This document shows, in pieces, positions 26,901-35,956 of a stretch of DNA of 64,000 nucleotides. This DNA comes from Kordiimonas gwangyangensis DSM 19435 = JCM 12864 (lineage in GTDB: Bacteria > Pseudomonadota > Alphaproteobacteria > Sphingomonadales > Kordiimonadaceae). A program made the translations under genes and the position numbers. The notes under the pieces were generated by a model. The model was not told the DNA's origin, did no database searches, and saw nothing but the letters and a program-made list of their open reading frames with translations. The stretch covers positions 1 to 64,000 of the forward strand of contig NZ_AQXF01000005.1 in NCBI RefSeq assembly GCF_000375545.1, read 5' to 3'. Each line of letters opens with the position of its first letter. The stretch's first letter is position 1.

Positions 26901-28347
26901 GCTGCGCCCAGATTGCCCTGTCCTGTTTTGTAATGGCGATTTTGCTAATGGCCCACAGATACAAAGCGACAGAGAGAATGATACTGCCCAATATCGCTGA
27001 AGATGCCTGAAAATTCATTTGCCCCTGAAGCATGACCAGGAGCGCCAGGAGGCAGACCGCTATTATGAAGGGCGGCAGATAAGCCACATCGACGATAGAT
27101 ATGCCCAAGTATTTTCTGAGACTTACAAGCTTTGCGGCAGCAAAAAACACCATCGCAATCAAAAAGCCCAGCGCGGCTCCCTCTGCCCCCCAGTGCGCAC
27201 CCAAATAGTAAACTGCGACTATTTCTATACCAAGCACTGCCATCACCAGCCGGGGCGGCACTGCAGGCTTTGCGTATTGCAGCGCAATTTCGGAAAGAGC
27301 GAAGCTGCCATCAAACAGTTCCGCAACCAGAAGGCACGCCAAAACCAGGCCGCCAACTGCAAACCCGTCTCCAAAAAGCCCCAACAATTCATCCGAAAAA
27401 GCCACAAAGGGTACTGTCAGCGCGAGCTGCAATATAAATACCCAACGGCAAAGGCCCGCCAGTTTGGCTTGGGTCGTGCGCACTTCACCCGCGTAATGCA
27501 GTTTGGCAAGCACAGGCGACATCATTGGCTCGAACAGTTGATGGATTTTATGCGGCACCGTTACAATTTGCTGCGCGATATAATAAACGCCCGTCGCCTG
27601 ATGGCCCGCCACCAGCGACAGGAGCAGTATATCCAGCCGCCTGAGCATTATGACCCCCAGCTCGGTCATTCCCATGGGAAAGCTTCGGCGCACCACCAAG
27701 CCGGCGAGCTTTTTATTGACCGGTACTGCCAGCATCGCCCGCATGGAGTAAGCGGCTGATATCCCAAATCCAAGGCCGGTCGCTGCCGCTAACATGGAAA
27801 TCGCATATGCCAGCAGCAAGCCTTCCGCCTTGTAGCCAATAAAATGAAGGGCGACGGCCGCAAACAAAAAGCTCCACGGTTCAAGAACGCAACGGGCCAA
27901 TACTTCAAACCGGATGATGCGTTTGAAGCGAATGGCTCCCCCTGCCACTTCTGCGAATATCAGAGAGGGCACCACAAGCAGCAATAATACTGGCATGTCC
28001 ACGTCGGGAAACAGCAGTGGCCACACCAGATACAGCGCACCGGACATGGACAGTGCAAGCAAAAGGGATACACCCAATGCACATTTGATAATCTGCAGCT
28101 GTTTCGTCGTATCCGCGCTTTCACTGAGCAGGTGCGGCAGGCTTCGCTTCAAACCCAAGGTACCGACTGCGGCCAGTATCTCGACGATTGCCGCGACCTG
28201 CCCCAGAATGCCGACAGGTTCCGCGCCGTACAGTGTGCCGGCAATCACCATCAACACCAGGCGTGCGATCAACCGGCTACCAAAACCTCCGAGAGAAGCG
28301 GCCGCGCCCCGCAAGATATCCCGGATATCCTCCAACGACTGCATCAT
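26887..28347 (-). CDS. Polysaccharide/lipid flippase (Wzx/MATE-like)
   Basis: 486-residue protein with about 12-14 hydrophobic segments: GFGSRLIARLVLMVIAGTLY at the start, LKRSLPHLLSE, RLDILLLSLVAGHQATGVYY and YIAQQIVTVPHKIHQLFEPM. This is the layout of O-antigen/exopolysaccharide flippases. It should move a lipid-linked sugar or inositol-phosphate intermediate across the inner membrane. Its start overlaps the stop of the CDP-alcohol transferase gene, so the two are translationally coupled. Confidence 0.87.
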   Translation of the reverse strand: MMQSLEDIRDILRGAAASLGGFGSRLIARLVLMVIAGTLYGAEPVGILGQVAAIVEILAAVGTLGLKRSLPHLLSESADTTKQLQIIKCALGVSLLLALSMSGALYLVWPLLFPDVDMPVLLLLVVPSLIFAEVAGGAIRFKRIIRFEVLARCVLEPWSFLFAAVALHFIGYKAEGLLLAYAISMLAAATGLGFGISAAYSMRAMLAVPVNKKLAGLVVRRSFPMGMTELGVIMLRRLDILLLSLVAGHQATGVYYIAQQIVTVPHKIHQLFEPMMSPVLAKLHYAGEVRTTQAKLAGLCRWVFILQLALTVPFVAFSDELLGLFGDGFAVGGLVLACLLVAELFDGSFALSEIALQYAKPAVPPRLVMAVLGIEIVAVYYLGAHWGAEGAALGFLIAMVFFAAAKLVSLRKYLGISIVDVAYLPPFIIAVCLLALLVMLQGQMNFQASSAILGSIILSVALYLWAISKIAITKQDRAIWAQLKVR

Positions 28348-29216
28348 GGATCAGGGGAGGCCGAAAGACGGGCGGAAAGCGACGATTCCTGACACCGCTC
28401 GGCAAAGAGCAAGCCAAGCATCACCGCATTGAACACTGTTAATTCGAACATGAAATACAGCGCGGGCTTACCCATGTACGCGAAAATAAATATGAGGAAG
28501 GTTCGGTTGTTGGCGTTCAATATGGCCCATGCACGAACCATAGGCGCTGTGCCTCGGATAATCTCACGGGCATCATCTTTTTTCTGTGCCACCAACGCAT
28601 CGTCCAGCCCATAGTCGCCGCCAGAAACCAGTTTCTGAGCGAAGTCGTAAATCGTCGCCAATACCGATTTCCTGCCTCGAACATGAAGCAAACCGCCTTG
28701 CATTTGCCCACGATCCAACTGTTTCAGGCGGCGCTGATACTTCTGACGTCGCTCTTCGTACCCAGCGGCCTGAACCGCGTGCGAAAGACCAGCGGCAAGA
28801 ACCAACCACCAGGAGGACAAACCACGCCCTGTTTCCATAAGATGGAGCGCGAAGACAATATAGACCGCCCCGAACACCAGATGGTCACAAACACCATCAA
28901 TTATGCGGCCAAAGGCGCTTGCTTTTCCGGTCGCCCGGGCAAGACGGCCATCCGCGCCATCAAGGATGTGCCAGCCGATCATCAATGCAAAACCTGCAAG
29001 AACGAACTGCGGCTGCGGCAAATGGTAATAGCAATACGCAGCGGCCAGGCCACAAAACAGACCGGCGAGCGAAATCGCATTCGGGCTCACTCCCACCTTC
29101 AAACTCATTGAAACCACCACGTTCGCGAGGCGGTGAATACAATAGTAGTTTGAGGCCTCCTCTATCTCGACGGGCCGCCCATACTGCGGTGTTGAGTGTG
29201 CATCTTCCGAAAGCAT
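28344..29216 (-). CDS. CDP-alcohol phosphotransferase
   Basis: 290-residue integral membrane enzyme. The complete CDP-alcohol motif is present: D86-G-A-D89-G90-x2-A93-R94-x8-G103-x3-D107-x3-D111. All four catalytic aspartates are conserved. About six TM segments surround it, with a soluble insertion rich in charge at about 150-215. The substrate is not fixed by the motif. With MIPS upstream and an IPCT-like gene downstream, I infer CDP-inositol or CDP-diacylglycerol plus inositol-phosphate, giving a di-inositol-phosphate-type solute or an inositol phospholipid. AGGAC precedes the ATG at 29216. Confidence 0.9.
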   Translation of the reverse strand: MLSEDAHSTPQYGRPVEIEEASNYYCIHRLANVVVSMSLKVGVSPNAISLAGLFCGLAAAYCYYHLPQPQFVLAGFALMIGWHILDGADGRLARATGKASAFGRIIDGVCDHLVFGAVYIVFALHLMETGRGLSSWWLVLAAGLSHAVQAAGYEERRQKYQRRLKQLDRGQMQGGLLHVRGRKSVLATIYDFAQKLVSGGDYGLDDALVAQKKDDAREIIRGTAPMVRAWAILNANNRTFLIFIFAYMGKPALYFMFELTVFNAVMLGLLFAERCQESSLSARLSASPDP

Positions 29217-29251
29217 GAAATTGTCCTAGATCATTCAACGGCATCACGAAA

Positions 29252-29304
29252 TGCCCACAGCCTACCTAACACCCAGGGAGGAAGGCCCAGGGAGGCTGTG
29301 GGCA
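29252..29304. other. 12-bp stem hairpin between inositol synthase and CDP-alcohol transferase genes
   Basis: TGCCCACAGCCT pairs perfectly with AGGCTGTGGGCA around a 29-nt loop that contains CCCAGGGAGG twice as a direct repeat. No T run follows. It may be an intercistronic attenuator or processing site. Confidence 0.5.
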
Positions 29305-29317
29305 CACGGCCGCAAAC

Positions 29318-30478
29318 CTAACCCGCCAATGCGCTTGAAACATCAGTGTCGAAAGCCAGCGTTTCGACATGAATTCCCGCAATAAAGGCTTCGGTCATCA
29401 GTCGCGCCAATTCATCCGTGTGTTGTATCGGGGGGTGTTTGCAGAAGAAAGCCGAAGGTCCTTCAATAACCCCGCCCTGACCGCGATCCAGAGCGACCTT
29501 CGCGCAGCGTACGGAATCGATAGCTACCCCTGCAGAGTTCGGGGAGTCTTCTACCGAAAGTCTCAGTTCGAGATTCATCGGCACGTCGCCGAACAGGCGA
29601 CCCTCCATTCGAATGAAACAGACCTTATTGTCGTTCTGCCAGGCAACATAGTCGCTTGGGCCGACATGAATATTTTCTTCGCTAAGCCTCTCGGCAGCGG
29701 CCGACTGAACGGCCTCGGTTTTTGATTTCTTTTTGGATGCCAGCCGGCTCTGGTCTTTCATGTTCAGGAAGTCGGTATTGCCGCCAGTGTTGAGTTGATA
29801 TGTTCTGTCAAGCGCGACACCGCGTTTTGCAAACAAATCCGTCAGCACGCGGTGCACAATCGTCGCACCCACTTGCGCCTTGATATCGTCCCCAATGATC
29901 GGAATGCCCGCATCTTCAAAACGCCCCGCCCACACGGGATCGCTGGCAATGAAAACAGGGATATTATTGACGAAGGCAACACCAGCCTCGAGCGCACATT
30001 CAGCGTAGAACTCTGTCGCTTTCTGGCTTCCGACCGGTAGGTAGTTCATCATCACATCTACCTCGGCTGCCCCGAGATGGGCCACCACATTCTCTTTCGT
30101 CGGCTCCGGTGCCTGAGAGGGGATAAAGCGTCGCCCTTCCGGATAATCCCGCATGTGATCGGAATAACCATCCAGAACCTGACCCATCTGAACAATCACG
30201 TTTTGCTGGGGAATGTCGGGGAAAAAGACTGTCGTACAGTTTGGCGCTGCAAACAAAGCGTCCGCCACATCCTTGCCCACCTTACGGTCATCAATATCGT
30301 ACGCTGCAACGATTTTAATGTCTGACGGTTTGTAGCCGCCAATCTCTCTGTGCATTAACCCAGATGCATCCGTTTCGCGATCAGACGCGTAATAGTAAAT
30401 GCCTTGGATAAGTGAACTCGCACAGTTACCCAAGCCAACTATGGCTACGTTGATCGGCCTTTTATTGTTTGCAGTCAT
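29318..30478 (-). CDS. ino1: myo-Inositol-1-phosphate synthase
   Basis: 386-residue enzyme that converts glucose-6-phosphate to inositol-1(3)-phosphate with NAD. The Rossmann loop INVAIVGLGNCASSLIQG lies at residues 9-26. MMNYLPVGSQKATEFYAECA, GDDIKAQVGATIVHRVL and LNTGGNTDFLNM are the core motifs of actinobacterial/archaeal-type MIPS, and the length is normal. TGGAG stands before the ATG at 30478. It is the first gene of a unit with the CDP-alcohol transferase and flippase and is the anchor for reading this cluster as inositol-lipid or inositol-phosphate synthesis. Confidence 0.95.
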   Translation of the reverse strand: MTANNKRPINVAIVGLGNCASSLIQGIYYYASDRETDASGLMHREIGGYKPSDIKIVAAYDIDDRKVGKDVADALFAAPNCTTVFFPDIPQQNVIVQMGQVLDGYSDHMRDYPEGRRFIPSQAPEPTKENVVAHLGAAEVDVMMNYLPVGSQKATEFYAECALEAGVAFVNNIPVFIASDPVWAGRFEDAGIPIIGDDIKAQVGATIVHRVLTDLFAKRGVALDRTYQLNTGGNTDFLNMKDQSRLASKKKSKTEAVQSAAAERLSEENIHVGPSDYVAWQNDNKVCFIRMEGRLFGDVPMNLELRLSVEDSPNSAGVAIDSVRCAKVALDRGQGGVIEGPSAFFCKHPPIQHTDELARLMTEAFIAGIHVETLAFDTDVSSALAG

Positions 30479-30501
30479 AGAGTTACTCCAAGTGGTGGTT
30501 A

Positions 30502-30545
30502 ATGCGTTGGATAGGAAGCATTCGTTGATGCGTTAGATAGGAAAC
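30502..30545. repeat. Two direct copies of an 18-bp motif, 26-bp period
   Basis: ATGCGTTGGATAGGAAGC at 30502-30519 and ATGCGTTAGATAGGAAAC at 30528-30545 match at 16 of 18 positions. They lie in the divergent promoter region between the inositol synthase and the ECF sigma gene and could be regulator-binding sites or a small tandem duplication. Confidence 0.6.
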
Positions 30546-30664
30546 GGCGTGGCCGGACCACCACCTCCACGGAAAATCAAAAAACTTTCAGGTAGGTTTC
30601 TAAGCTTTCGAAACCTGACCTCATGGGGTAGGCTCCGCCCGAGATTGACGGAAAAACGGCTCAT

Positions 30665-31231
30665 ATGTTCGACTGGAAAAAAAGCGATAGGAAAACGGGT
30701 AAGGTCGATGCATCATCCGATGCTTCGATTGATGCTCTTTTTCGAACTCATAGGGCCTCATTGCTCCGCTTTGCCATATCCAAACTCAAGGACACGGATG
30801 AAGCAGACGAGGTTGTCCAGGAAGCGTTTATTCGATTTGAAAAAAACTACGACGCTGATGCCATTGCTTCACCTCAGGCGCTTTTGGCGCGCATCATTTC
30901 AAATCTGGTGATTGACCGGGTAAGGGGCAAAAATGCGCGCGCGGCAAGAGAGGACGCCTGGGGTAAGTTGCACACAGCCGGTGCTGACGATTCTTTAAGC
31001 CATAAGCAAAGTGTCGATCCAGCCAGAGCACTTGATGCAAAACAGCAGGTTGAAGCGGTGTTAAGGGTACTAAACACGTTGCCTGAAAAAACCCGAAAGA
31101 TATTCTTGTTGCACCGGCTCGAAGGGCTGTCACACGCGGAGGTCTCGGAGCGGACGGGCATCCCTCGAAGTACCGTTGAAAAACACATGATCAGAGGGAT
31201 TAAGGCGATCGCTACCCTGAAGGACGAATAA
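30665..31231 (+). CDS. ECF RNA polymerase sigma factor (FecI-like)
   Basis: 188-residue sigma-70 family protein. Region 2 has SIDALFRTHRASLLRFAISK and DEADEVVQEAFIRFEKN; region 4 has LPEKTRKIFLLHRLEGLSHA and RTGIPRSTVEKHMIRGIKAI near the C-terminus. A FecR-like gene and a TonB receptor gene follow immediately, so it should activate transcription of the receptor when the ligand is sensed. It has no upstream ATG alternative with a better SD. Confidence 0.92.
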   Translation: MFDWKKSDRKTGKVDASSDASIDALFRTHRASLLRFAISKLKDTDEADEVVQEAFIRFEKNYDADAIASPQALLARIISNLVIDRVRGKNARAAREDAWGKLHTAGADDSLSHKQSVDPARALDAKQQVEAVLRVLNTLPEKTRKIFLLHRLEGLSHAEVSERTGIPRSTVEKHMIRGIKAIATLKDE

Positions 31232-31286
31232 TTGGAGGCAATACGACGTTGTTTCCGTTTTAATGGTGAATGAAAGAGTAAGTGGG

Positions 31287-32312
31287 ATGTCGAACGAAGA
31301 CCGACATATAACCCCTGCAACGATTGAGCGTGCCTCAGAATGGTATGCTCTGTTGAGCACGGGCGATGCCTCTGAGGCAGACCATGCAGCACATATGGAG
31401 TGGCTGCTGGAGGACCCTTCACATCCACTCGCGTACGAGCAGGTTGCTATGTCTATGCGAAATATCTCTTCGTACGAAACACAACTACGTACAGCCTTTG
31501 CAAAGGACTTGGCTCCCCCGGCAAAGACTGTTCACGACAAGCCGTTTTGGTCCGGTTGGGGATGGCCTCAACTTGCAACAGGGCTTGCGGCCGTTGCGGC
31601 CCTCCTCTTTGTGGTAATTTTTCCCAGCAGCTCATTCTACGATACACAGGTATCTGAGCAGATATACTCTGCCGATGCCGGAGATGTGCGGAACGTGAAG
31701 CTGGCCGACGGTTCCCGGGTTACGCTGTTTGCTGGTAGCAGTATCAGCGTGCGCATAAACTCCGCGGGACGAAACGTTGATCTGCTGCGTGGGCGTGGTT
31801 TTTTCAGCGTTGTCTCAGATTCGAGCCGGCCGTTTACCGTAGACCTTGGCTCGCGAAAGGTCCGGGTGGTCGGCACACGTTTTGAAGTCATCAAGGGGGA
31901 GAATTTCGACCGGGTTGCGGTGAATGAGGGGCTCGTAGCGGTATCGTCCTCGCCGAACCCAGAGCTTGCCCAACAAGCCCCCTTGCTCATTGAACCGGGC
32001 ACCATCGCGCTCTACCGCCAAGGTCAGAACATCCCTGAAATTCAGTCTACCCCTGTTGAAATGATAGGCTTTTGGACGAGCGGTTCGATCGCTTTCCAAG
32101 ATGAACCGCTGGCAACCGTTGTGGAGAAACTTCAAATTATGTTCCCGGACACCTCAATTAGAATTGAGGATCAGGGTCTCGCGTCAAAACGCTTCTCCGG
32201 ATCGTTGGTTGTATCTGATCTCGAAGAAATGCTGGCAAGTCTCGCTGCATTCCTCGATCTCACTGTGCGAAAAGATAGTAACGGCTATTGGTTGGATGAA
32301 GCACGAGACTAA
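31287..32312 (+). CDS. FecR-family anti-sigma/sigma regulator
   Basis: 341-residue single-pass membrane protein. The cytoplasmic part has the DUF4880-type HMEWLLEDPSHPLAYEQV. One TM segment lies near residues 100-120 (LATGLAAVAALLFVVIFP). The periplasmic FecR domain (VKLADGSRVTLFAGSSISVR, VGTRFEVIKGENFDRVAVNE) follows. A C-terminal secretin/STN-like segment (EPLATVVEKLQIMFPD) would contact the receptor's N-terminal domain. The ATG at 31287 is chosen; one at 31263 is possible. Pairs with the sigma factor before it and the receptor after it. Confidence 0.9.
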   Translation: MSNEDRHITPATIERASEWYALLSTGDASEADHAAHMEWLLEDPSHPLAYEQVAMSMRNISSYETQLRTAFAKDLAPPAKTVHDKPFWSGWGWPQLATGLAAVAALLFVVIFPSSSFYDTQVSEQIYSADAGDVRNVKLADGSRVTLFAGSSISVRINSAGRNVDLLRGRGFFSVVSDSSRPFTVDLGSRKVRVVGTRFEVIKGENFDRVAVNEGLVAVSSSPNPELAQQAPLLIEPGTIALYRQGQNIPEIQSTPVEMIGFWTSGSIAFQDEPLATVVEKLQIMFPDTSIRIEDQGLASKRFSGSLVVSDLEEMLASLAAFLDLTVRKDSNGYWLDEARD

Positions 32313-32315
32313 CCT

Positions 32316-34838
32316 GTGCAAACATCCGTAGCCATAGCGGCGTTGCTAACCGCAAATTGTGTACTCGCGCCGTCATCTGCTCAGGCGCTCGTCCAGATCA
32401 AGTCTTATGAAATTCCAGCAGGACCGCTGGATACTGTCCTATATACGTTCGCTGAAGAGGCGAAGGTATCCATCAGTTTCTCGGGCCTCAATCTTGGGGC
32501 GGTGCAATCAATTGGCACATCTGGAAATCTTTCCAAAGAAGCCTCTTTAAGATCAATTTTAAAAGACACCGGGTTCTCTTTCCGCTTCATTACAACAAGT
32601 TCTGTGCAGATTTTTAAGCCTGAACAGAACACGGTAAAAAAAATGGACGTTTCCGAGCTCGAGGTGAACGACGAACGACCCGGCTATGTGGAAGACCTGG
32701 TCGTCACCGCCACCAAGAGGCCAGAAACAAGCTTTGGGCTACCTGCAAGTGTCTCCGGTGTCTCGTCGCTGGTTTTGGAAGACTTGGGCACCTATGACCT
32801 GCAATCTCTTTCCGCTCACCTTGCAGGTGTTTCGACCACCAACCTGGGCCCGGGACGCAACAAGATTTTTATTCGCGGGCTGTCTGACGGCCCGTATGCG
32901 GACCGCACGACAACCATGGTCGGTGTCTATCTCGACGACACCCCCATCAATTTCAGTGACACCAACCCTGACATTCGGTTGTTTGACGTAGAACGCGTTG
33001 AACTGATGCGAGGACCACAGGGCACGCTTTATGGATCGGGATCGCTCGGTGGTCTTTACCGCGTGGTTTCAGCGAAACCGGTGCTGAACGATACCTTCGG
33101 TAAGGCGAGGTTGGGCGTTGGCATCACCAAGAAAGGCGGGCATAACGGAAACATTGATGTGGTCTTCAACACCCCGCTCAAGACTGACAAGCTAGGAGTT
33201 CGCATATCCGGTTATGGCCACATGCGCGGCGGCTATATCGACGATGTAGTGCGCGGGCTTGAAGACCTGAACGACCTGGATATCTACGGAATTCGGCCAA
33301 GTGTCCGGTGGCAAATCAACAACGCCTGGGTACTGGATACATCCATAAATTTGCAGGCTATTCGCTATGACGACAGCCAGTATTATTTTGAGGAACTGGG
33401 GCGCAATAAGCGCTCCTTGCAACTATCAGAACCTTATGGCGACAACTTCGTGCATGGCGCCGTCACTCTTAAAGGCAAAATGGGTTCACTCCAGCTCACG
33501 AGTGCTACGTCGTTTGTCGACCGTACGTTAAGCGAAACCTTTGATGCGACAGAGGGCTTGCCATTCGCCGAGCAGTTGAAAAACCTTTCCTCGGATGAAT
33601 ATCTTCCCGGCAACCTGGTTGAGATCGGGGACGGTCATGATTTTCTGGGCGATGCGCAAGCGGGAACCTTGGGCTACTTCACACGCGAAGACATAAACAC
33701 GTTCGGGCATGAAACCAGGCTGCAATCAAGCGGGGGCTCTCAATTTGAGTGGCTTGCGGGCCTCTATTACCTTCACAGCACGAGCAGTAGTGATAGATTG
33801 ATGTTGGCAGCGACAGAAAACGGCATTCCGGGCATAATTCTCGCTGAAGGGCGGGTAGAGAAAGCTGATGACGTGGCGCTTTTTGGTGAAGCCACATATC
33901 TTGTCAACAGTAAGTTCAGCGTCACAGCGGGTATCCGATATGCCCGCAACACCATTGCACTCGACTATACATCTGAGTTTGCACTTGCTGAAGAACCACA
34001 AGCCCACGAAAAACGAAAAGCCACTACAAAACTCATCCCGAGGATCGCGGCACGCTATCAATGGTCAGAGGATATTCAGACTTACGCACAGATCAGCATG
34101 GGATACAGAGAAGGCGGTTTCAACATTCTCTCTCCTTACGAAGTGTTTGCAAGGCCTGACGCGGGCAGTCATCAAAGTGACGATTTCGAGCCTGTGGAAT
34201 TGCGATCAGACGAACTGCTCAATTACGAAGTCGGTCTCAAATCCTATTGGTTCAACAGAGACCTGTCCCTCAATTTTGCCGCATTTTATATCAGCTGGCT
34301 CAATATCCAGTCTGATCAACTTGGTTACTCTGGCTTGCCTTATGTCACCAACGTGGGCGATGCACGGAACCTGGGATTTGAAGTTGAATTCTCTGCCCGG
34401 CCCATTCCTGGACTGGAAGTCAGCGGCACGTTGTTTTGGAATGACAGCAAGCTGCTAAGCGGGAACTCGTCACTCGGCGCTGAGCCTGGTGACAGACTTC
34501 CTGCCATCCCCGAGCCCACCGCCAGCCTCGCAGCTTTGTATCAGTTTGACGTCAATAGCAACTGGCTTGCAACGGTGAGCGCGACATACAGCTTTACCGG
34601 GGACTCTGTCATCACGTTTGACGAAGAAAACAGTGCCAGAATGGGAGACTACAGCATCGTAAACGCGCGCCTTGAGCTCTCGAATACGATCTGGAAAGTC
34701 GGCCTCTACGCCGACAATTTAACTGACAGCCGAGCCAATACCTTTTCCTACGGCAATCCTTTTACGGTCTCCAGAAACAACCAGGTCACGCCACCAAGAC
34801 CGCGTACAATTGGAATATATCTGGAGCGGAAATTTTGA
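32316..34838 (+). CDS. TonB-dependent receptor with STN signalling domain (FecA-like)
   Basis: 840-residue transducer. It starts with GTG at 32316, 3 nt after the fecR stop, and begins with a signal peptide MQTSVAIAALLTANCVLAPS that lacks a basic n-region. The STN domain covers about residues 30-110 (YEIPAGPLDTVLYTFAEEAK). The plug (VEDLVVTATKRPETSF, VELMRGPQGTLYGSGSLGGL) and a barrel ending IGIYLERKF follow. The domain set is that of receptors that signal ligand occupancy to a FecR/FecI pair, here the two preceding genes. Confidence 0.93.
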   Translation: MQTSVAIAALLTANCVLAPSSAQALVQIKSYEIPAGPLDTVLYTFAEEAKVSISFSGLNLGAVQSIGTSGNLSKEASLRSILKDTGFSFRFITTSSVQIFKPEQNTVKKMDVSELEVNDERPGYVEDLVVTATKRPETSFGLPASVSGVSSLVLEDLGTYDLQSLSAHLAGVSTTNLGPGRNKIFIRGLSDGPYADRTTTMVGVYLDDTPINFSDTNPDIRLFDVERVELMRGPQGTLYGSGSLGGLYRVVSAKPVLNDTFGKARLGVGITKKGGHNGNIDVVFNTPLKTDKLGVRISGYGHMRGGYIDDVVRGLEDLNDLDIYGIRPSVRWQINNAWVLDTSINLQAIRYDDSQYYFEELGRNKRSLQLSEPYGDNFVHGAVTLKGKMGSLQLTSATSFVDRTLSETFDATEGLPFAEQLKNLSSDEYLPGNLVEIGDGHDFLGDAQAGTLGYFTREDINTFGHETRLQSSGGSQFEWLAGLYYLHSTSSSDRLMLAATENGIPGIILAEGRVEKADDVALFGEATYLVNSKFSVTAGIRYARNTIALDYTSEFALAEEPQAHEKRKATTKLIPRIAARYQWSEDIQTYAQISMGYREGGFNILSPYEVFARPDAGSHQSDDFEPVELRSDELLNYEVGLKSYWFNRDLSLNFAAFYISWLNIQSDQLGYSGLPYVTNVGDARNLGFEVEFSARPIPGLEVSGTLFWNDSKLLSGNSSLGAEPGDRLPAIPEPTASLAALYQFDVNSNWLATVSATYSFTGDSVITFDEENSARMGDYSIVNARLELSNTIWKVGLYADNLTDSRANTFSYGNPFTVSRNNQVTPPRPRTIGIYLERKF

Positions 34839-34894
34839 GGTCCTGGCGCAAACATGACCAATCATGAACACATTCGCATGCGGCTGGATACCAT

Positions 34895-35956
34895 TTAGCG
34901 GCGGCGCCGTTTTTTTCGCTGCCCCTCATCATATGCCTTGAATTCATTGTCCTCCACAAGCGCCTCCCCCTGCAAATCCAGGTCATCCTGATCAATTTTT
35001 ATTCTCAGTTGGTATGGCACCTTTGCTCGCGTCCGAGAAATGTCCGCCAGAGAACCAGCAGCCATTTTTTCAAGGACATTGAGTTCATCCTGCAGATTGA
35101 ACTCTTCGATTTGCATGGCTGTACCGAAGCTTCCCTCGATGGATGTTTCATCATTGCTGCATGTTACAGACGCGTCCGCTATCTCTGTAGCGGTCGAACA
35201 TTCTAATACCTGTCGCAACCAACCGCTTTTTTCCTGATGAAGCAATACTACGGCCACTGTGCGGCCGTCCCAAAATTCGAAAAAGTTCAATATCGGGACT
35301 GTGGCTGATGAATTTTCTATGGGTATAAATTTTTGCCACCGTTTGATCACGGCATTTGGAGCCCTACTCTGGCGCACATGAAGTCCATACCCTACCCCTA
35401 AACCGAGGCGAACCCAGTCGCCTTCGCTACCCTCCCCCCCTATTTCTGGGCCAGCCCGCCAACGCCCGAACGCGATGGCTGGTGCAGCATAGAGGGTAAT
35501 GTTCGGGAGGCCATAGGCGTTACCTTCAGGCATTATAACGGCGGTGTCGGGGACGATTGAAATAGCAGCATCTACCTCAGCTGCGGTATTTTTCAGCCGC
35601 ATCAGATAGGCGTCATTTTCTGGCCAAATCTTGTGCTGAAAGATACCAAGCCCTCGGGATGCCTGATTGTAACTCCAGCCCTCCCTGTTTCGACCATTCT
35701 TGACAACAATTGTTTCGCGCTCTGGCAGCTTCAATGTCGCGACAACCATACCGTGATGCTCGCTTATGGGTAAGTTGGCGATCAGGAATTGGCTCGTCAG
35801 AAGAGCGCCACTATCGAACAAATACTGTTGTTCCCAGTATTCACTATACTGTTTCTCGTTCTCCAGCGTTGGATAGAAGTCCGTATCAGCCGCTGCAGTC
35901 GGCACCCAACACATTGCTGCAAGTATTAGTATCTTGAAAAGAAGATTAGTCCGCAC
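34895..35956 (-). CDS. Exported protein of unknown function, possibly AttH/Svf1-like lipocalin fold
   Basis: 353-residue protein with a signal peptide ending PTAAA, a GTG start and a strong SD (AAAGGAG). Aromatic-rich strands (QYSEYWEQQYLFDSGALLTS, HHGMVVATLKLP, REGWSYNQASRGLGIFQHKI) and a second half starting NAYGLPNITLYAAPAIAFGR resemble the two-barrel lipocalin-like AttH/CrtC/Svf1 group, which binds lipids or pigments. I would not rely on this without a fold search. It ends in RKKRRRR. It converges with the TonB receptor gene and has its own promoter region. It could carry a lipid product of the neighbouring cluster. Confidence 0.5.
   Translation of the reverse strand: MRTNLLFKILILAAMCWVPTAAADTDFYPTLENEKQYSEYWEQQYLFDSGALLTSQFLIANLPISEHHGMVVATLKLPERETIVVKNGRNREGWSYNQASRGLGIFQHKIWPENDAYLMRLKNTAAEVDAAISIVPDTAVIMPEGNAYGLPNITLYAAPAIAFGRWRAGPEIGGEGSEGDWVRLGLGVGYGLHVRQSRAPNAVIKRWQKFIPIENSSATVPILNFFEFWDGRTVAVVLLHQEKSGWLRQVLECSTATEIADASVTCSNDETSIEGSFGTAMQIEEFNLQDELNVLEKMAAGSLADISRTRAKVPYQLRIKIDQDDLDLQGEALVEDNEFKAYDEGQRKKRRRR

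Noticed and set aside
30665-34838. Classical ferric-citrate (fec) system
   Set aside because: The sigma/FecR/receptor trio is FecI/FecR/FecA-like in architecture, but no periplasmic-binding or ABC iron transporter genes follow, so the ligand should not be called ferric citrate.
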